Origin: Pirellula staleyi DSM 6068
Lineage (GTDB): Bacteria > Planctomycetota > Planctomycetia > Pirellulales > Pirellulaceae
Assembly (NCBI GenBank): GCA_945900945.1
Contig: CAMDKL010000023.1
Location: 1-51,587, forward strand
DNA length: 51,587 bases
Reading direction: 5' to 3'
This document shows, one piece after another, positions 1 to 8,397 of this stretch; position 1 is the first letter of the stretch; each line of letters opens with the position of its first letter. The notes under the pieces were generated by a model. It was not told where the DNA came from. It did no database searches and saw only the letters and a program-made list of their open reading frames with translations. Made by a program: the position numbers and the translations under genes.

Positions 1-222
1 GGCAGGCAGATACGCCGCGACAACAAGAAGGGCCGGATCCCAAGCGATTTGGCACCGATCCTGGAACGAGTTGGACTATCAGGCGAATTGTGGTGCGATT
101 TAGTCAAGCGATTCGGTAAGATCTTCAAACGTGTCGCCGGGACACCGGAGTCACTTGCTCAGGAAGCGATACGTCGAGGGCAGAGCGGTTACCGCACGGG
201 CGGTTCGCCTCTACCAGCGTGA
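1..222 (+). pseudogene. C-terminal end of an unidentified protein (possibly transposase-related)
   Basis: Frame 1 is open from the window edge to a TGA at 220-222, giving 73 residues. The stretch is basic and helical-looking (contains KKGRIPSDLAPILERVGL, and near the end AQEAIRRGQ). It resembles from memory the tails of planctomycete transposase-associated proteins, but I cannot confirm the family. The start lies outside the window, so whether this is the end of an intact gene or a scrap is undecided. The restriction and integrase remnants just downstream make a mobile origin plausible. Confidence 0.4.
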
Positions 223-538
223 TGTAAGTCCTCCGCCAATTGCTTTTCAGCCACCGTTGTTTGGTTGAATGAAATCGACAGGGGTAGTTTCGTTGTCTGA
301 TTCTAGGCACCGTCGTCCGGGCAGGGCGATTTCTTATTGCGGAATTCGCCGTAGAGCTCTGTTCCGATCGTTGGAGATGCATTTAGGGATAGAATTTTGG
401 AATCGATTTCGGCCTCAGTAAGATGGATGGCCCTTGTGTCCTTTTCTTGTGTCCTTCTTGTGTCCTCTTGTGTCGCCCTATGACTTTGTGTGTGTGCCGG
501 CAAGACTGTTTGGCACACACAAGTGTTGTTGTGAGTAT
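223..538. other. Gap with a short imperfect tandem repeat
   Basis: No convincing gene is seen. Four copies of the 8-mer cttgtgtc lie at 433-440, 446-453, 457-464 and 467-474, spaced 13, 11 and 10 nt apart. The open frames crossing it on either strand look like low-complexity translation of this repeat. It sits just before the HsdR fragment and may mark an old junction. Confidence 0.5.
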
Positions 539-742
539 CCGCTCAAAGCCTTGGTTGCATTCTCGGGTGAAGTGATTGATACAGAATCATCCTCGGACCC
601 ATTCACCGAAAACAGCATGATGTTGAACCCGAACCTAAAGGGTTGCGATATTCGAGAGGCATTCAAAGATGACGAGTACCCAATTCTCTTAGTCGCGAAC
701 AAATTCCAAACCGGCTTCGATCAACCGCTATTGTGCGGAATG
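539..742 (+). pseudogene. Type I restriction enzyme HsdR, internal fragment
   Basis: About 68 codons match the helicase part of HsdR, the restriction/translocase subunit of type I restriction-modification systems. The hallmark is the segment ILLVANKFQTGFDQPLL near 713-733, preceded by ALVAFSGEV. The nuclease domain, most of the motor and the C-terminus are absent, and no hsdM or hsdS is nearby. After CGM at 742 the same frame runs directly into integrase sequence, so this is a deletion scar. It cannot make a working enzyme. Confidence 0.75.
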
Positions 743-1120
743 GCTCGAGCGCTGTTGAATAGCACTGCGATCCAAACGGGTTTGAGGTCAAATGAGTTGC
801 GATCACTAACACGCGGGAAACTTAACCTAACCGATGCGTTCCCATTCGTAGTTGCAAAACCAGGTGGCACAAAAAACAAGAAACTTGCACGGCAGTACAT
901 GCGTCATAGCGACATTCGCCTAACCATGGACCGATACGGTCACTTGTTCCCAGGCAGTGAGGCAGAGGCAATCGAAAGGATACGCGGCGCATTCACTCAA
1001 CCGTTGGAACTACGAAAAACAGGCACAGCAGACCCACAGCAATTTCAAAAGCACTCAGGGTGCGACTCAGTGCGTGTAAGGTGCGAAACCTTGCCATTAG
1101 CGAACGCTAATCCTCTTGGG
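743..1120 (+). pseudogene. Tyrosine recombinase/integrase, internally deleted remnant
   Basis: The segment TGLRSNELRSLTRGKLNL carries the first catalytic arginine of a tyrosine recombinase. The segment YMRHSDIRLTMDRYGHL carries the last histidine-region helix and the tyrosine nucleophile. Between them (around 884) the expected roughly 70 residues with the HxLRH motif are missing, so the catalytic core is broken. The tail up to about 1120 still looks like the C-terminus of planctomycete integrases. It lies at the 3' side of tRNA-Asp, where such integrases typically insert. Its 5' end is fused in frame to the HsdR fragment. Confidence 0.75.
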
Positions 1121-1130
1121 TCCAACAACG

Positions 1131-1179
1131 AAAAAACCCCGCGTTTCCCAGAGAAAAATAAGGAAAACACGGGGTTTTT
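1131..1179 (-). terminator. Rho-independent terminator of tRNA-Asp
   Basis: Arms at 1137-1149 and 1162-1174 form a 13-bp stem (including two G-T pairs). On the minus strand it is followed by six T's (A's at 1131-1136 on the plus strand). It lies directly downstream of tRNA-Asp. T's at 1175-1179 would let it act on plus-strand transcripts too. Confidence 0.85.
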
Positions 1180-1185
1180 GTTCAG

Positions 1186-1259
1186 CGAGGTCGACGGGGG
1201 TCGAACCCGCAACCTCCGGATCGACAGTCCGGTGCTCTAACCAATTGAGCTACAACCCC
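1186..1259 (-). tRNA. tRNA-Asp (anticodon GTC)
   Basis: The 74-nt minus-strand sequence folds as a full cloverleaf: acceptor GGGGTTG/CGACCTC with G73, D stem GCTC/GAGC, anticodon stem CCGGA/TCCGG with loop CTGTCGA (anticodon GTC), and a T arm with the TTCGA loop core. G73 is the discriminator expected for tRNA-Asp. CCA is not encoded. It reads GAC/GAU codons. The integrase remnant lies on its 3' side. Confidence 0.95.
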
Positions 1260-1272
1260 ATCGCTTCAAAAG

Positions 1273-1300
1273 ATTATATCCCTCGTAACGCCACCCGCAA
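1273..1300 (-). promoter_or_regulatory. Sigma70-type promoter of tRNA-Asp
   Basis: On the minus strand a perfect -10 box TATAAT (1273-1278) and a -35-like TTGCGG (1295-1300) are separated by 16 nt. The -10 ends 13 nt before the tRNA 5' end, a normal distance for a tRNA promoter. Confidence 0.8.
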
Positions 1301-1695
1301 GCGCACTTGCTATCGACGTCCCCATTTTCTGTCGAATCGACTCGCCGAACGGATCCAACAGTTGTTTATTTGGAAAAATCGGCAAATTTGACAGTCTAAA
1401 TGTGGATTTACATTAGGTGCGATCCGCCTAATTTGCTTGGCCAATTCAAAAAACCTAGCATTTCAAGGTGGGTGTTTGCGAACTCTTTCCACTCCACTTT
1501 TGACAGATCCCATGGATCGGATTCGAAAACCAGATCATGCAGTACATTACGAACTTCGCCTCCCAAATCCTTCGCGGCATTAGCTTCAGCGTGGAACATA
1601 TGTCTGTGATGCAATGGTCGATCATCTGTACAACAACGGTTGTATTGGGATTCATGTGCCTCAGGACCAACAAGTTTTAGTTATCTAAAAACAAA
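1301..1695. other. Gap upstream of tRNA-Asp; weak small ORF only
   Basis: No gene can be called. A minus-strand frame at 1408-1614 (TTG start, 68 residues, ends GGSHLM) is open and not obviously low-complexity. It has no recognised family, no ATG and no clear ribosome-binding site, so it may be a gene remnant or chance. Confidence 0.35.
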
Positions 1696-1734
1696 GCTGG
1701 CCGATGGTAAACCACCGGCCAGCACATGTTTTTT
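1696..1734. terminator. Orphan bidirectional terminator hairpin
   Basis: GCTGGCCG (1696-1703) pairs with CGGCCAGC (1716-1723), extended inward by three more pairs past one mismatch. On the minus strand it runs straight into TTTGTTTTT. On the plus strand six T's follow after 5 nt (1729-1734). No gene ends here on either strand, so it probably ends a non-coding transcript, most likely on the minus strand. Confidence 0.6.
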
Positions 1735-1739
1735 CCTCC

Positions 1740-1900
1740 GACCGTCAGGCGGCACGACACGGAGCCGCTGCGAGACTGGCGTAGATCAAGCGTGCTACTG
1801 CACTGCCCATTGCGATCTAGGCCAACGCATAATGATGGTCCCTCAGCCGGAAAAACGACCGGAGGGCATTGATGCAAACTGTTTCCGGTTTGCACTGCTG
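1740..1900 (-). ncRNA. Candidate structured RNA (run of four hairpins)
   Basis: Consecutive inverted repeats: 1749-1753/1764-1768 (5 bp), 1777-1787/1814-1824 (10 of 11 paired), 1840-1866 (CCCT..AGGG enclosing CCGG/CCGG), and 1873-1879/1888-1894 (TGCAAAC/GTTTGCA, 7 bp). The minus strand is favoured because the terminator at 1696-1723 then closes the transcript. No match to tmRNA, SRP RNA, RNase P RNA or a cobalamin riboswitch motif was recognised. Whether it is transcribed is unknown; a leader of metH on the plus strand is the alternative. Confidence 0.3.
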
Positions 1901-2040
1901 AACTATAGGCAACTATTCAATGGCTGGAAAGATTAATTAACCAGAAAATCTCGTAGGATTGTCAACGAGCTGATTCCAGGTTCGAAACCCGACCACTCGG
2001 CGATCGCACAGCGATCGGCCACAATCTAGGGAACGCGACT

Positions 2041-2067
2041 TTGATGATTTGGCTCTGTAAGTAGAAT
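2041..2067 (+). promoter_or_regulatory. Possible metH promoter
   Basis: TTGATG (2041-2046) and TAGAAT (2062-2067) are spaced 15 nt apart, 44 nt before the metH start. The match to the sigma70 consensus is moderate and the spacing short. No cobalamin or SAM riboswitch was recognised in the leader. Confidence 0.3.
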
Positions 2068-2111
2068 TGTTAGGTAAATGACCAGTTAAGGATCTAAGTA
2101 CAGGAAATCGA

Positions 2112-5100
2112 ATGGCGACTCGGGCACAATCGGATACAGATGGACTTTTGCGAGAACTGATGGAGCAGCGGGTTTTGCTGCTCGATGGGTCGATGGGCGC
2201 GCTCATTTTCCAAAAGAAATTGCCCGAATCCGCCATTCGCGGCGAACGGTTCAAGGATCATCCAGCCGATTTGTCCAAAGCGACGGATGTGCTCGTTCTC
2301 ACACAACCCGATGTTATCCGAAGCATTCACGCTGAGTATTTGGCGGCCGGTTCGGACATCATTGAAACCAACACCTTTAACGCAAGCTTGATTGGATTGG
2401 CCGAAAACAAACTTTCCGATTTCGCGTATGAGATTTCAAAAACAGGTGCCGAGGTAGCTCGTTCGGCCGTTGAAGCTCACTTAAAACACGATCTATCCAA
2501 GCCTCGCTTTGTCGCTGGTAGTATTGGTCCTACCGCAATTCAGCTTTCGATGAATGCCAAGGGTGATCCGTCAACCCGCCCGTTTAGTTTTGAGCAAATG
2601 GTCGCAAGCTATGAAGTCAATGTGGATGGACTTCTTGACGGTGGCGTGGATATTCTTCTTCCGGAAACTTCGTTCGACACGTTAAATTTCAAAGCGTGTT
2701 TGCTTGCCATCGAAAACGTATTCGCCCGACGTGGCAGTCGATGGCCTACCATGCTGTCAGCTACGGTCTTCGAGGGGGGGGTAACTCTCACGGGGCAACA
2801 ACTTGAGGCCTTTTGGATCGCAGTCTCGCACTTCCCGATGTTGAGCGTTGGGCTCAATTGTGGTTTGGGTGGTGATAGAATGCGACCTTACTTGGAACGA
2901 CTGGCCAATGTTTCCGATGCTGCGATCAGTTGCTATCCCAATGCCGGTTTGCCAAACGAAATGGGAGAGTTTGACGAAACGCCATCCAAGATGGCTGGTT
3001 TTGTTCGAGACTTCGCAACTCAAGGTTGGGTAAATATTGTGGGCGGTTGTTGCGGCAGTACTCCGGCCCACATCAAAGCAATCGGTGAAGCTGTCGCGGA
3101 CATCGCGCCACGAAAGTCACAAGAACGCAATCGCTCAACCCAATATGCGGGCAACGAACCGTTCGTCTTCCGTGCTAACAATCCGTTCGTCATGGTCGGC
3201 GAGCGTACGAACGTGACCGGCTCTAAGAAGTTTGCTCGTCTGATTAAAGAGGGCAAATTCGAAGATGCGATTCGAGTTGCGAAAACACAAGTCGACGGTG
3301 GTGCGAATGTGATCGATGTTAACATGGACGAAGGTATGCTCGACGGTGCCGCCGCCATGAGCACCTTCCTCAATCTCATCGCACACGAATCCGACATCGC
3401 CAAAGTCCCGTTGATGATCGATAGTTCCAAGTGGGAAATTCTCCAAGTGGGAATTCGGCATTCACCTGGCAAACCCATCGTTAACTCGATCAGTCTCAAA
3501 GAAGGCGAAGAAGAGTTTCTTAGGCGAGCCAAGTTTATCCAACAACACGGTGCTGCTGCGGTCGTCATGGCGTTCGACGAACAAGGCCAAGCGGCTGACT
3601 ACGAAAACAAAGTTCGCATTTGCAAACGCGCTTACAAGCTGCTCACCGAAAACGGCTTTCCCGCCGAAGATATTGTTTTCGATCCGAACATCCTGACCGT
3701 CGGAACGGGCCTGCCTGAACACGCCAATTACGCCGTCGACTTTATCGAGGCAGTTCGCACCATCAAGAAAGAATGCCCCGGAGTAAGAACCAGCGGCGGC
3801 GTGAGCAATGTCTCGTTTTCTTTCCGAGGAAACAACACCGTTCGAGAATCAATGAACGCCGTATTCTTGTACCACGCTATCAAAGCGGGGCTCGACATGG
3901 GGATCGTCAACCCCGAAATGCTCGAAGTTTACGATGAGATTGAGCCGGATCTACGTGAACGCGTCGAAGACGTTTTGCTGAATCGGCGGCCAGATGCTAC
4001 CGAACGGCTCATCGACTTTGCGGAAACCGTTAAAGCCAAAGACAAGGCGCCTGTGAAGGTCGACGCCTGGCGTGAATTGCCGGTCGAGGAACGACTCAAA
4101 CACGCCTTGCTCAAAGGAATCTCAGACCACATCGCTACCGACACGGAGGAAGCCCGAGCGAAATACGGTCGCCCAATCAAAGTCATCGAGGGTCCTCTCA
4201 TGGACGCGATGAATCTGATCGGCGATCTGTTCGGACAAGGCAAAATGTTCTTGCCGCAAGTCGTCAAGTCGGCAGCTGTAATGAAAAAGAGCGTTGCCTA
4301 TTTGACTCCGTTTATGGAGGAAGAAAAGAAATTGGCCGGAGCGACGGGTGGCCATACGAGCCGCGGAAAAGTCCTGCTCGCGACCGTCAAAGGGGACGTA
4401 CACGATATCGGCAAGAATATTGTGGGAACTGTCTTGGCTTGTAACGATTTCGAAGTTATCGACTTAGGCGTTTTAGTTCCATGCGAAAAGATCCTTGCTG
4501 AAGCCAAGAAACACGGTGCTCAAGTCATCGGATTATCGGGACTCATTACCCCTTCTTTGGACGAAATGGTACATGTCGCAAAAGAAATGCAACGTGAGGG
4601 TTTTACGATCCCGCTATTGATAGGTGGCGCGACAACGAGTTCCAAACATACGGCTGTCAAAATCGCTCAGCACTATCAGCATGAGGTGGTACACGTATTG
4701 GATGCATCAAGAAGTGTTCCCGTCGTCGAAAAGCTCGTGAATCCATTGTCTCGCACGGATTTTGGAATCGAGATCAAGGCAAAGCAGGAGGACGAGCGGG
4801 CTAGTTTCGCCATGCGACGCGATCGTAAGTTCGTAGACTTTGCGGATGCAAAAAAACGAAAGTTTGCCATCGACTGGAGTACGTACAAAGCACCTCTGCC
4901 AAAATTTGTTGGCGTTCGCGAGATACAGGTGAGCGTTGCCGAGCTTCGCCCTTATATCGATTGGTCTCCCTTTTTCATGACTTGGGAGCTAAAGGGCAAG
5001 TATCCAAAGATATTCGAAGACAGCTACGTAGGAGAAATTGCAAAGGAACTATACAGCGACGCGCAGCTCGTACTCGACGGCTTCGAGAAAGATCATTCGA

Positions 5101-5792
5101 TTTTCTTGAATGGGGTTTATGGGTTTTTTCCGGCCAAAAGTCTAGGAGACACGATTGTTCTCTATTCTGACGAATCCCAGTCTGAGGAAATTGCACGTTT
5201 TGAGATGTTGCGACAACAATGGGAACGGGTTGGCCAAAGTTCGTTTCGCAGCTTAGCCGATTACGTTTCGTCGAATGGCAAAACGGACTACCTAGGCGCC
5301 TTTGCGATCACAGCCGGCCACGGTGTCGATGAAATCGCAAAAAAACTGCGAGCGGAAATGGAAGACGGTAAATCGATTCTCGTTCAAGCGTGTGCCGACC
5401 GGCTTGCAGAGGCCTTTGCAGAGATGCTCCATCAACGGGTTCGACGCGAGTGGGGTATTGAGGAGAATCTTTCCAAGGACGAACTCATCGAGGAAAAATA
5501 TCAAGGCATTCGCCCTGCGGCCGGTTACCCCTCGTGTCCAGACCACACAGAGAAAGCGACTCTTTGGAAACTTCTCGATGTAGAAAAGCGAGCCGGAATC
5601 AGTCTGACGGAGAGCTTTGCCATGTGGCCAGCCGCATCTGTTAGCGGGCTCTATTTTTCGAATCCTGAAGCCAGATACTTTGCCGTTGACCAGATCACAC
5701 GAGATCAGGTGGAGGACTATGCAAAGCGCAAGGGATGGCCAATGTCGACCGCCGAACGCTGGCTAGCACCGAATCTCGGTTACGACGCGTAA
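2112..5792 (+). CDS. metH: Cobalamin-dependent methionine synthase MetH
   Basis: Transfers the methyl group of 5-methyltetrahydrofolate to homocysteine through methylcobalamin, giving methionine (cytoplasm). At 1226 residues all four modules are present. The homocysteine domain (about 1-330) has zinc ligands Cys250, Cys313 and Cys314 (GLNCGLGG and GGCCGST). The pterin domain spans about 355-610. The cap and B12-binding domain carries DVHDIG at 762-767, with His764 as the axial cobalt ligand. The C-terminal reactivation domain has [12 protein letters not shown] at 1134-1145. AGGAAAT lies 7 nt before the ATG, supporting the start. It stands alone on this strand. The length matches the E. coli enzyme, and no defect is seen. 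Confidence 0.97.
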   Translation: MATRAQSDTDGLLRELMEQRVLLLDGSMGALIFQKKLPESAIRGERFKDHPADLSKATDVLVLTQPDVIRSIHAEYLAAGSDIIETNTFNASLIGLAENKLSDFAYEISKTGAEVARSAVEAHLKHDLSKPRFVAGSIGPTAIQLSMNAKGDPSTRPFSFEQMVASYEVNVDGLLDGGVDILLPETSFDTLNFKACLLAIENVFARRGSRWPTMLSATVFEGGVTLTGQQLEAFWIAVSHFPMLSVGLNCGLGGDRMRPYLERLANVSDAAISCYPNAGLPNEMGEFDETPSKMAGFVRDFATQGWVNIVGGCCGSTPAHIKAIGEAVADIAPRKSQERNRSTQYAGNEPFVFRANNPFVMVGERTNVTGSKKFARLIKEGKFEDAIRVAKTQVDGGANVIDVNMDEGMLDGAAAMSTFLNLIAHESDIAKVPLMIDSSKWEILQVGIRHSPGKPIVNSISLKEGEEEFLRRAKFIQQHGAAAVVMAFDEQGQAADYENKVRICKRAYKLLTENGFPAEDIVFDPNILTVGTGLPEHANYAVDFIEAVRTIKKECPGVRTSGGVSNVSFSFRGNNTVRESMNAVFLYHAIKAGLDMGIVNPEMLEVYDEIEPDLRERVEDVLLNRRPDATERLIDFAETVKAKDKAPVKVDAWRELPVEERLKHALLKGISDHIATDTEEARAKYGRPIKVIEGPLMDAMNLIGDLFGQGKMFLPQVVKSAAVMKKSVAYLTPFMEEEKKLAGATGGHTSRGKVLLATVKGDVHDIGKNIVGTVLACNDFEVIDLGVLVPCEKILAEAKKHGAQVIGLSGLITPSLDEMVHVAKEMQREGFTIPLLIGGATTSSKHTAVKIAQHYQHEVVHVLDASRSVPVVEKLVNPLSRTDFGIEIKAKQEDERASFAMRRDRKFVDFADAKKRKFAIDWSTYKAPLPKFVGVREIQVSVAELRPYIDWSPFFMTWELKGKYPKIFEDSYVGEIAKELYSDAQLVLDGFEKDHSIFLNGVYGFFPAKSLGDTIVLYSDESQSEEIARFEMLRQQWERVGQSSFRSLADYVSSNGKTDYLGAFAITAGHGVDEIAKKLRAEMEDGKSILVQACADRLAEAFAEMLHQRVRREWGIEENLSKDELIEEKYQGIRPAAGYPSCPDHTEKATLWKLLDVEKRAGISLTESFAMWPAASVSGLYFSNPEARYFAVDQITRDQVEDYAKRKGWPMSTAERWLAPNLGYDA

Positions 5793-5948
5793 CGTGGGGC
5801 CGACCTGATCGCTTGAAAGCGGCTTTACCATCGAGGAGTATCGCAAACCCGAGCAAGCTAATTGGATTCTGGCTGGTAGCACCTTTCAATGAATTCACTC
5901 CGTTTCGGCATCTAAGCACCTATGTATAGTTTTCGAATAAAATGAACA
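5793..5948. other. Gap after metH
   Basis: No gene and no clear T-tailed terminator are seen between the metH stop and the GxxExxY fragment. Confidence 0.4.
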
Positions 5949-6107
5949 CTATGAATGCTCGGGAGCGATCGCCTTTGCAGCCTTGGGCGCGCCGGATCCC
6001 AACTCATGGATGACTTCGAGTGCACCACCGATGATTTTCTCAGTGATTTCTCCAAACGGGTAGTCGGATCGACGATTATCCTGTAAATCCTGTAAATTCA
6101 TGTTCAT
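5949..6107 (-). pseudogene. GxxExxY-family protein, N-terminal fragment
   Basis: A 50-52 residue frame (ATG at 6107 or 6101) contains SDYPFGEITEKIIGGALEVI, the opening motif of GxxExxY proteins (PDDEXK-like nuclease-fold family, usually about 120-130 residues). After HELGSG the family sequence is lost and an unrelated tail runs to a TAG. The nuclease-like core is missing, so this is a 5' relic. GxxExxY genes are often found near mobile elements and phase/defence regions; the function of the intact family is unknown. Confidence 0.65.
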
Positions 6108-6150
6108 TTCTTCGGTTGAGTCGAGTATTCAGGTGTCATTGCGACCACAA

Positions 6151-6200
6151 CCGCAGGCTAACGCCCTGCGACTGATCAATAAATACCGTGTGAATAATCC
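6151..6200 (+). repeat. Dispersed repeat family A, copy 1
   Basis: Contains the core gctaacgccctgcg followed by ctgatcaataaat, then accgtgtgaataatcc. The same core recurs at 23647-23690 (plus), and a diverged copy lies at 43751-43800 (minus). The CGCAG...CTGCG arms can form a small hairpin. Similar repeats are common in planctomycete genomes. The remainder of the 6108-6333 gap shows nothing else. Confidence 0.6.
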
Positions 6201-6333
6201 GAGATAATTCTGAGAGAATGAAGTACAATGGGGCAATGGCGATGAGGCTAAAATGCACTCAGCGAACTGGCCTTAAGCCAAAATCCCACCCTGAATTCGT
6301 TGAAATCGTCTCCCCCCTAAGAGTTTCTGTCCA

Positions 6334-8397
6334 ATGCGTTCCGTGCCTGTTCTGATTGCGGTTTCCCTTGCACACGTTGGAGTGCTGACTGCCGCATGCT
6401 TTGCTCAATTTGGTGTTCCTGAATTGCAAGCTTTGCAGCAATTGGGTTGCAAGTCGGGCCAGGCGCTCCTTCCGATCAGCGGCGGTGTAGGGCAGGCCCT
6501 AGCAGGGACCATTATGGATTTTAAGCGCCAGGGTCTTCCCTCCGAAATGTTCCCACCCGATACTGAGACGGGGCTCTATCAAATTCGAGCATTTGGCCCA
6601 AACGGACTATCCAATAGCCGCAACTTTATGCTGACCAGTGAGCCCTGGGTTGTTGTCTCCGGTAACGAAAGCGAAGTGAACCCAGCTAACATTGCGCCAG
6701 GAACGATCTGGCAAGATGAATGTCCCGAGCGAGGGCGAAACTACTATCGATTGAAATTCGATCAAGATCAGAAACTCCAGCTTCAATCCTTTGCTTTCGC
6801 TTTGGACTCGAGGGCACGGCTGGTCATTTCATTGCTCAATCCACGCAATGTGACGATCGCCACGAGCAGCGCAACGAATGATCGTGACGCTTCCGTTTCG
6901 TTCGACTTGAAGGCCGATACCGAATACACACTAGTTGTCCACGATCATTTGTTTCGAGGTGGCAGCGACTATCGCTATGCGCTGAAACTGGTCAACTCGA
7001 CGTCTGCCGAAGCCGTCAAACTGAGCATCGTTGAGCGATGGCGTCAAGTAGCGTCTTCGCTCCGAGATGGTACTAGCGGATTGCACCAACCATTGACCTC
7101 CGCGTACTTATGGCATCCGAGGAGCGGAATGCTGCGTGTACCGTCTGAAGCTCCCACGGTGGTGCATGATGAAGCGTTGCACGCTGGAATAACATCGATG
7201 ATGGTTACTTGGCCAGCCATTGTTTCCGGAGAATGGGACACAAACGACGACGTTGACGTATTCGATTTTGAATGCGAGGCCAAAGCGGACGTGTCTGTCG
7301 AGATGGTGTCGCAGCGACTTGGAGAGCTCTCGGATGGATTGATCGTTGCGCTGCGTGTTGAGAATCCAGGCCAGGCGAACGAAACGCTGCATCGTCTGGT
7401 TGAGAACGATGATGGGCCCGCGGTGGGTAACGGTGAAATGCGTTTCGCTATCAAGGATCCCATGTTTGTGTTTCAAGCTCCTGAAAAAGGGATCTATCGC
7501 TTGCAGGTTCGCAGCCAACAAAGGCTGGATCGATCGTCTCTTACGCCAAAGTATGCTCTCGAGATTCGAAAGCCGAATCCAGGATTTGCACTGGGTGCTC
7601 ATATTGCGAATCCGACGTTAACCCTCGATCTAGCACGCGCGATCAGTCCAACTATGGGGGCAGGTGGTTCCATCATGTTTTCAGTTCACGCACTGCGCTT
7701 CGATAACTTCACCGAACCGATTGAGCTGAGCATCGCTGGGCTTCCCAATGGTTTTCGAGGCGGTGCGGGAGTGATGGCTCGCGATCAGAATCTTGCGACA
7801 CTTAACGTTTGGAATTCTGGAACAATACCAACTCCTCAAGAACGAAAAGAAATTGAGAAGCTCGAAATTATAGGCTCCGTTGAGATCGGCCAGCAATCGA
7901 TTGCGGTTACGGCCACGCCTCTCGAATTCACCTGGAATGCAATAGATACCTATCGCTCACCGATCGCCAAGGTCGCACATTCCTTGAGTCTATCGACAAC
8001 CAATTCGGTGGTTTGCCCACTGACAATTGAGCTTGGTTCCAAGGACCTCGATGCTAGATCACCGATAAGATTGGACGCCATTCGAGGCCAATCGCTTAAG
8101 ATTCCTGTTCGAGTAACACGACGTACTGGAGGTGAGGGGGTGATTACGGTACGATTGCACCACGCTCCCCCCAAGGCTACCGCCGCGGAAATAAAAATTG
8201 ACTCAAAAGCAGCCGATGGAGTTCTCGAATTACAGATTCCCAAAGACGCACCGGTCGGAGAATTCATGTTCGGAGTCTTATGCGAATCGGCTGTTTCTCT
8301 GCCAAACACAGATCCCGTGGCAAAAGAAAAGACAAAGAGTATTACCTTGCAATTGCCTAGCTCTAACTTGCGCGTTCGAATCGGAGATGCACCATGA
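6334..8397 (+). CDS. Secreted protein with PPC-like domains
   Basis: 687 residues. An N-terminal signal peptide (hydrophobic stretch about residues 4-22, ending AACFA) predicts export. The N-terminal part (about 25-110) resembles the opening of planctomycete proteins that carry pre-peptidase C-terminal (PPC) beta-sandwich domains. Residues about 120-220 (NYYRLKFDQDQKL through YTLVVHDHLF) and about 300-410 look like two PPC domains, with further beta-rich sequence to the end. No catalytic motif is seen. The stop overlaps the start of the cytochrome/WD40 gene (ATGA), so the two are translationally coupled and the products probably act together outside the cytoplasmic membrane. The domain call is from motif memory and moderate. 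Confidence 0.75.
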   Translation: MRSVPVLIAVSLAHVGVLTAACFAQFGVPELQALQQLGCKSGQALLPISGGVGQALAGTIMDFKRQGLPSEMFPPDTETGLYQIRAFGPNGLSNSRNFMLTSEPWVVVSGNESEVNPANIAPGTIWQDECPERGRNYYRLKFDQDQKLQLQSFAFALDSRARLVISLLNPRNVTIATSSATNDRDASVSFDLKADTEYTLVVHDHLFRGGSDYRYALKLVNSTSAEAVKLSIVERWRQVASSLRDGTSGLHQPLTSAYLWHPRSGMLRVPSEAPTVVHDEALHAGITSMMVTWPAIVSGEWDTNDDVDVFDFECEAKADVSVEMVSQRLGELSDGLIVALRVENPGQANETLHRLVENDDGPAVGNGEMRFAIKDPMFVFQAPEKGIYRLQVRSQQRLDRSSLTPKYALEIRKPNPGFALGAHIANPTLTLDLARAISPTMGAGGSIMFSVHALRFDNFTEPIELSIAGLPNGFRGGAGVMARDQNLATLNVWNSGTIPTPQERKEIEKLEIIGSVEIGQQSIAVTATPLEFTWNAIDTYRSPIAKVAHSLSLSTTNSVVCPLTIELGSKDLDARSPIRLDAIRGQSLKIPVRVTRRTGGEGVITVRLHHAPPKATAAEIKIDSKAADGVLELQIPKDAPVGEFMFGVLCESAVSLPNTDPVAKEKTKSITLQLPSSNLRVRIGDAP

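Noticed and set aside
433-474. CRISPR-like array from the cttgtgtc units
   Set aside because: The units are 8 nt with 2-5 nt spacers of no consistent length, so this is simple sequence, not a CRISPR array.
1116-1391. Plus-strand open frames over the tRNA-Asp gene (product containing GVEPATSGSTV or DGGRTRNLRIDS)
   Set aside because: They are translations of the antisense of a tRNA gene and its terminator, a well-known source of spurious proteins.
1980-2030. tRNA-like T-arm (ggttcgaaaccc) upstream of metH
   Set aside because: Only the TTCGAA core fits. The flanking stem has mismatches and no acceptor, D or anticodon arm can be built on either strand.
1740-2111. Cobalamin or SAM/SAH riboswitch in front of metH
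   Set aside because: No B12-box, SAM-I or SAH core motif was recognised. The hairpins are kept only as an unclassified candidate RNA.
1937-2330. Minus-strand frames overlapping the metH start and leader
   Set aside because: They overlap the strongly supported metH N-terminus, have no family resemblance and no ribosome-binding site.
7044-7602. Two long minus-strand frames (139 and 164 codons) inside the PPC gene
   Set aside because: They lie wholly inside a coding gene, are rich in Ser/Arg as expected of antisense frames, and match no family.
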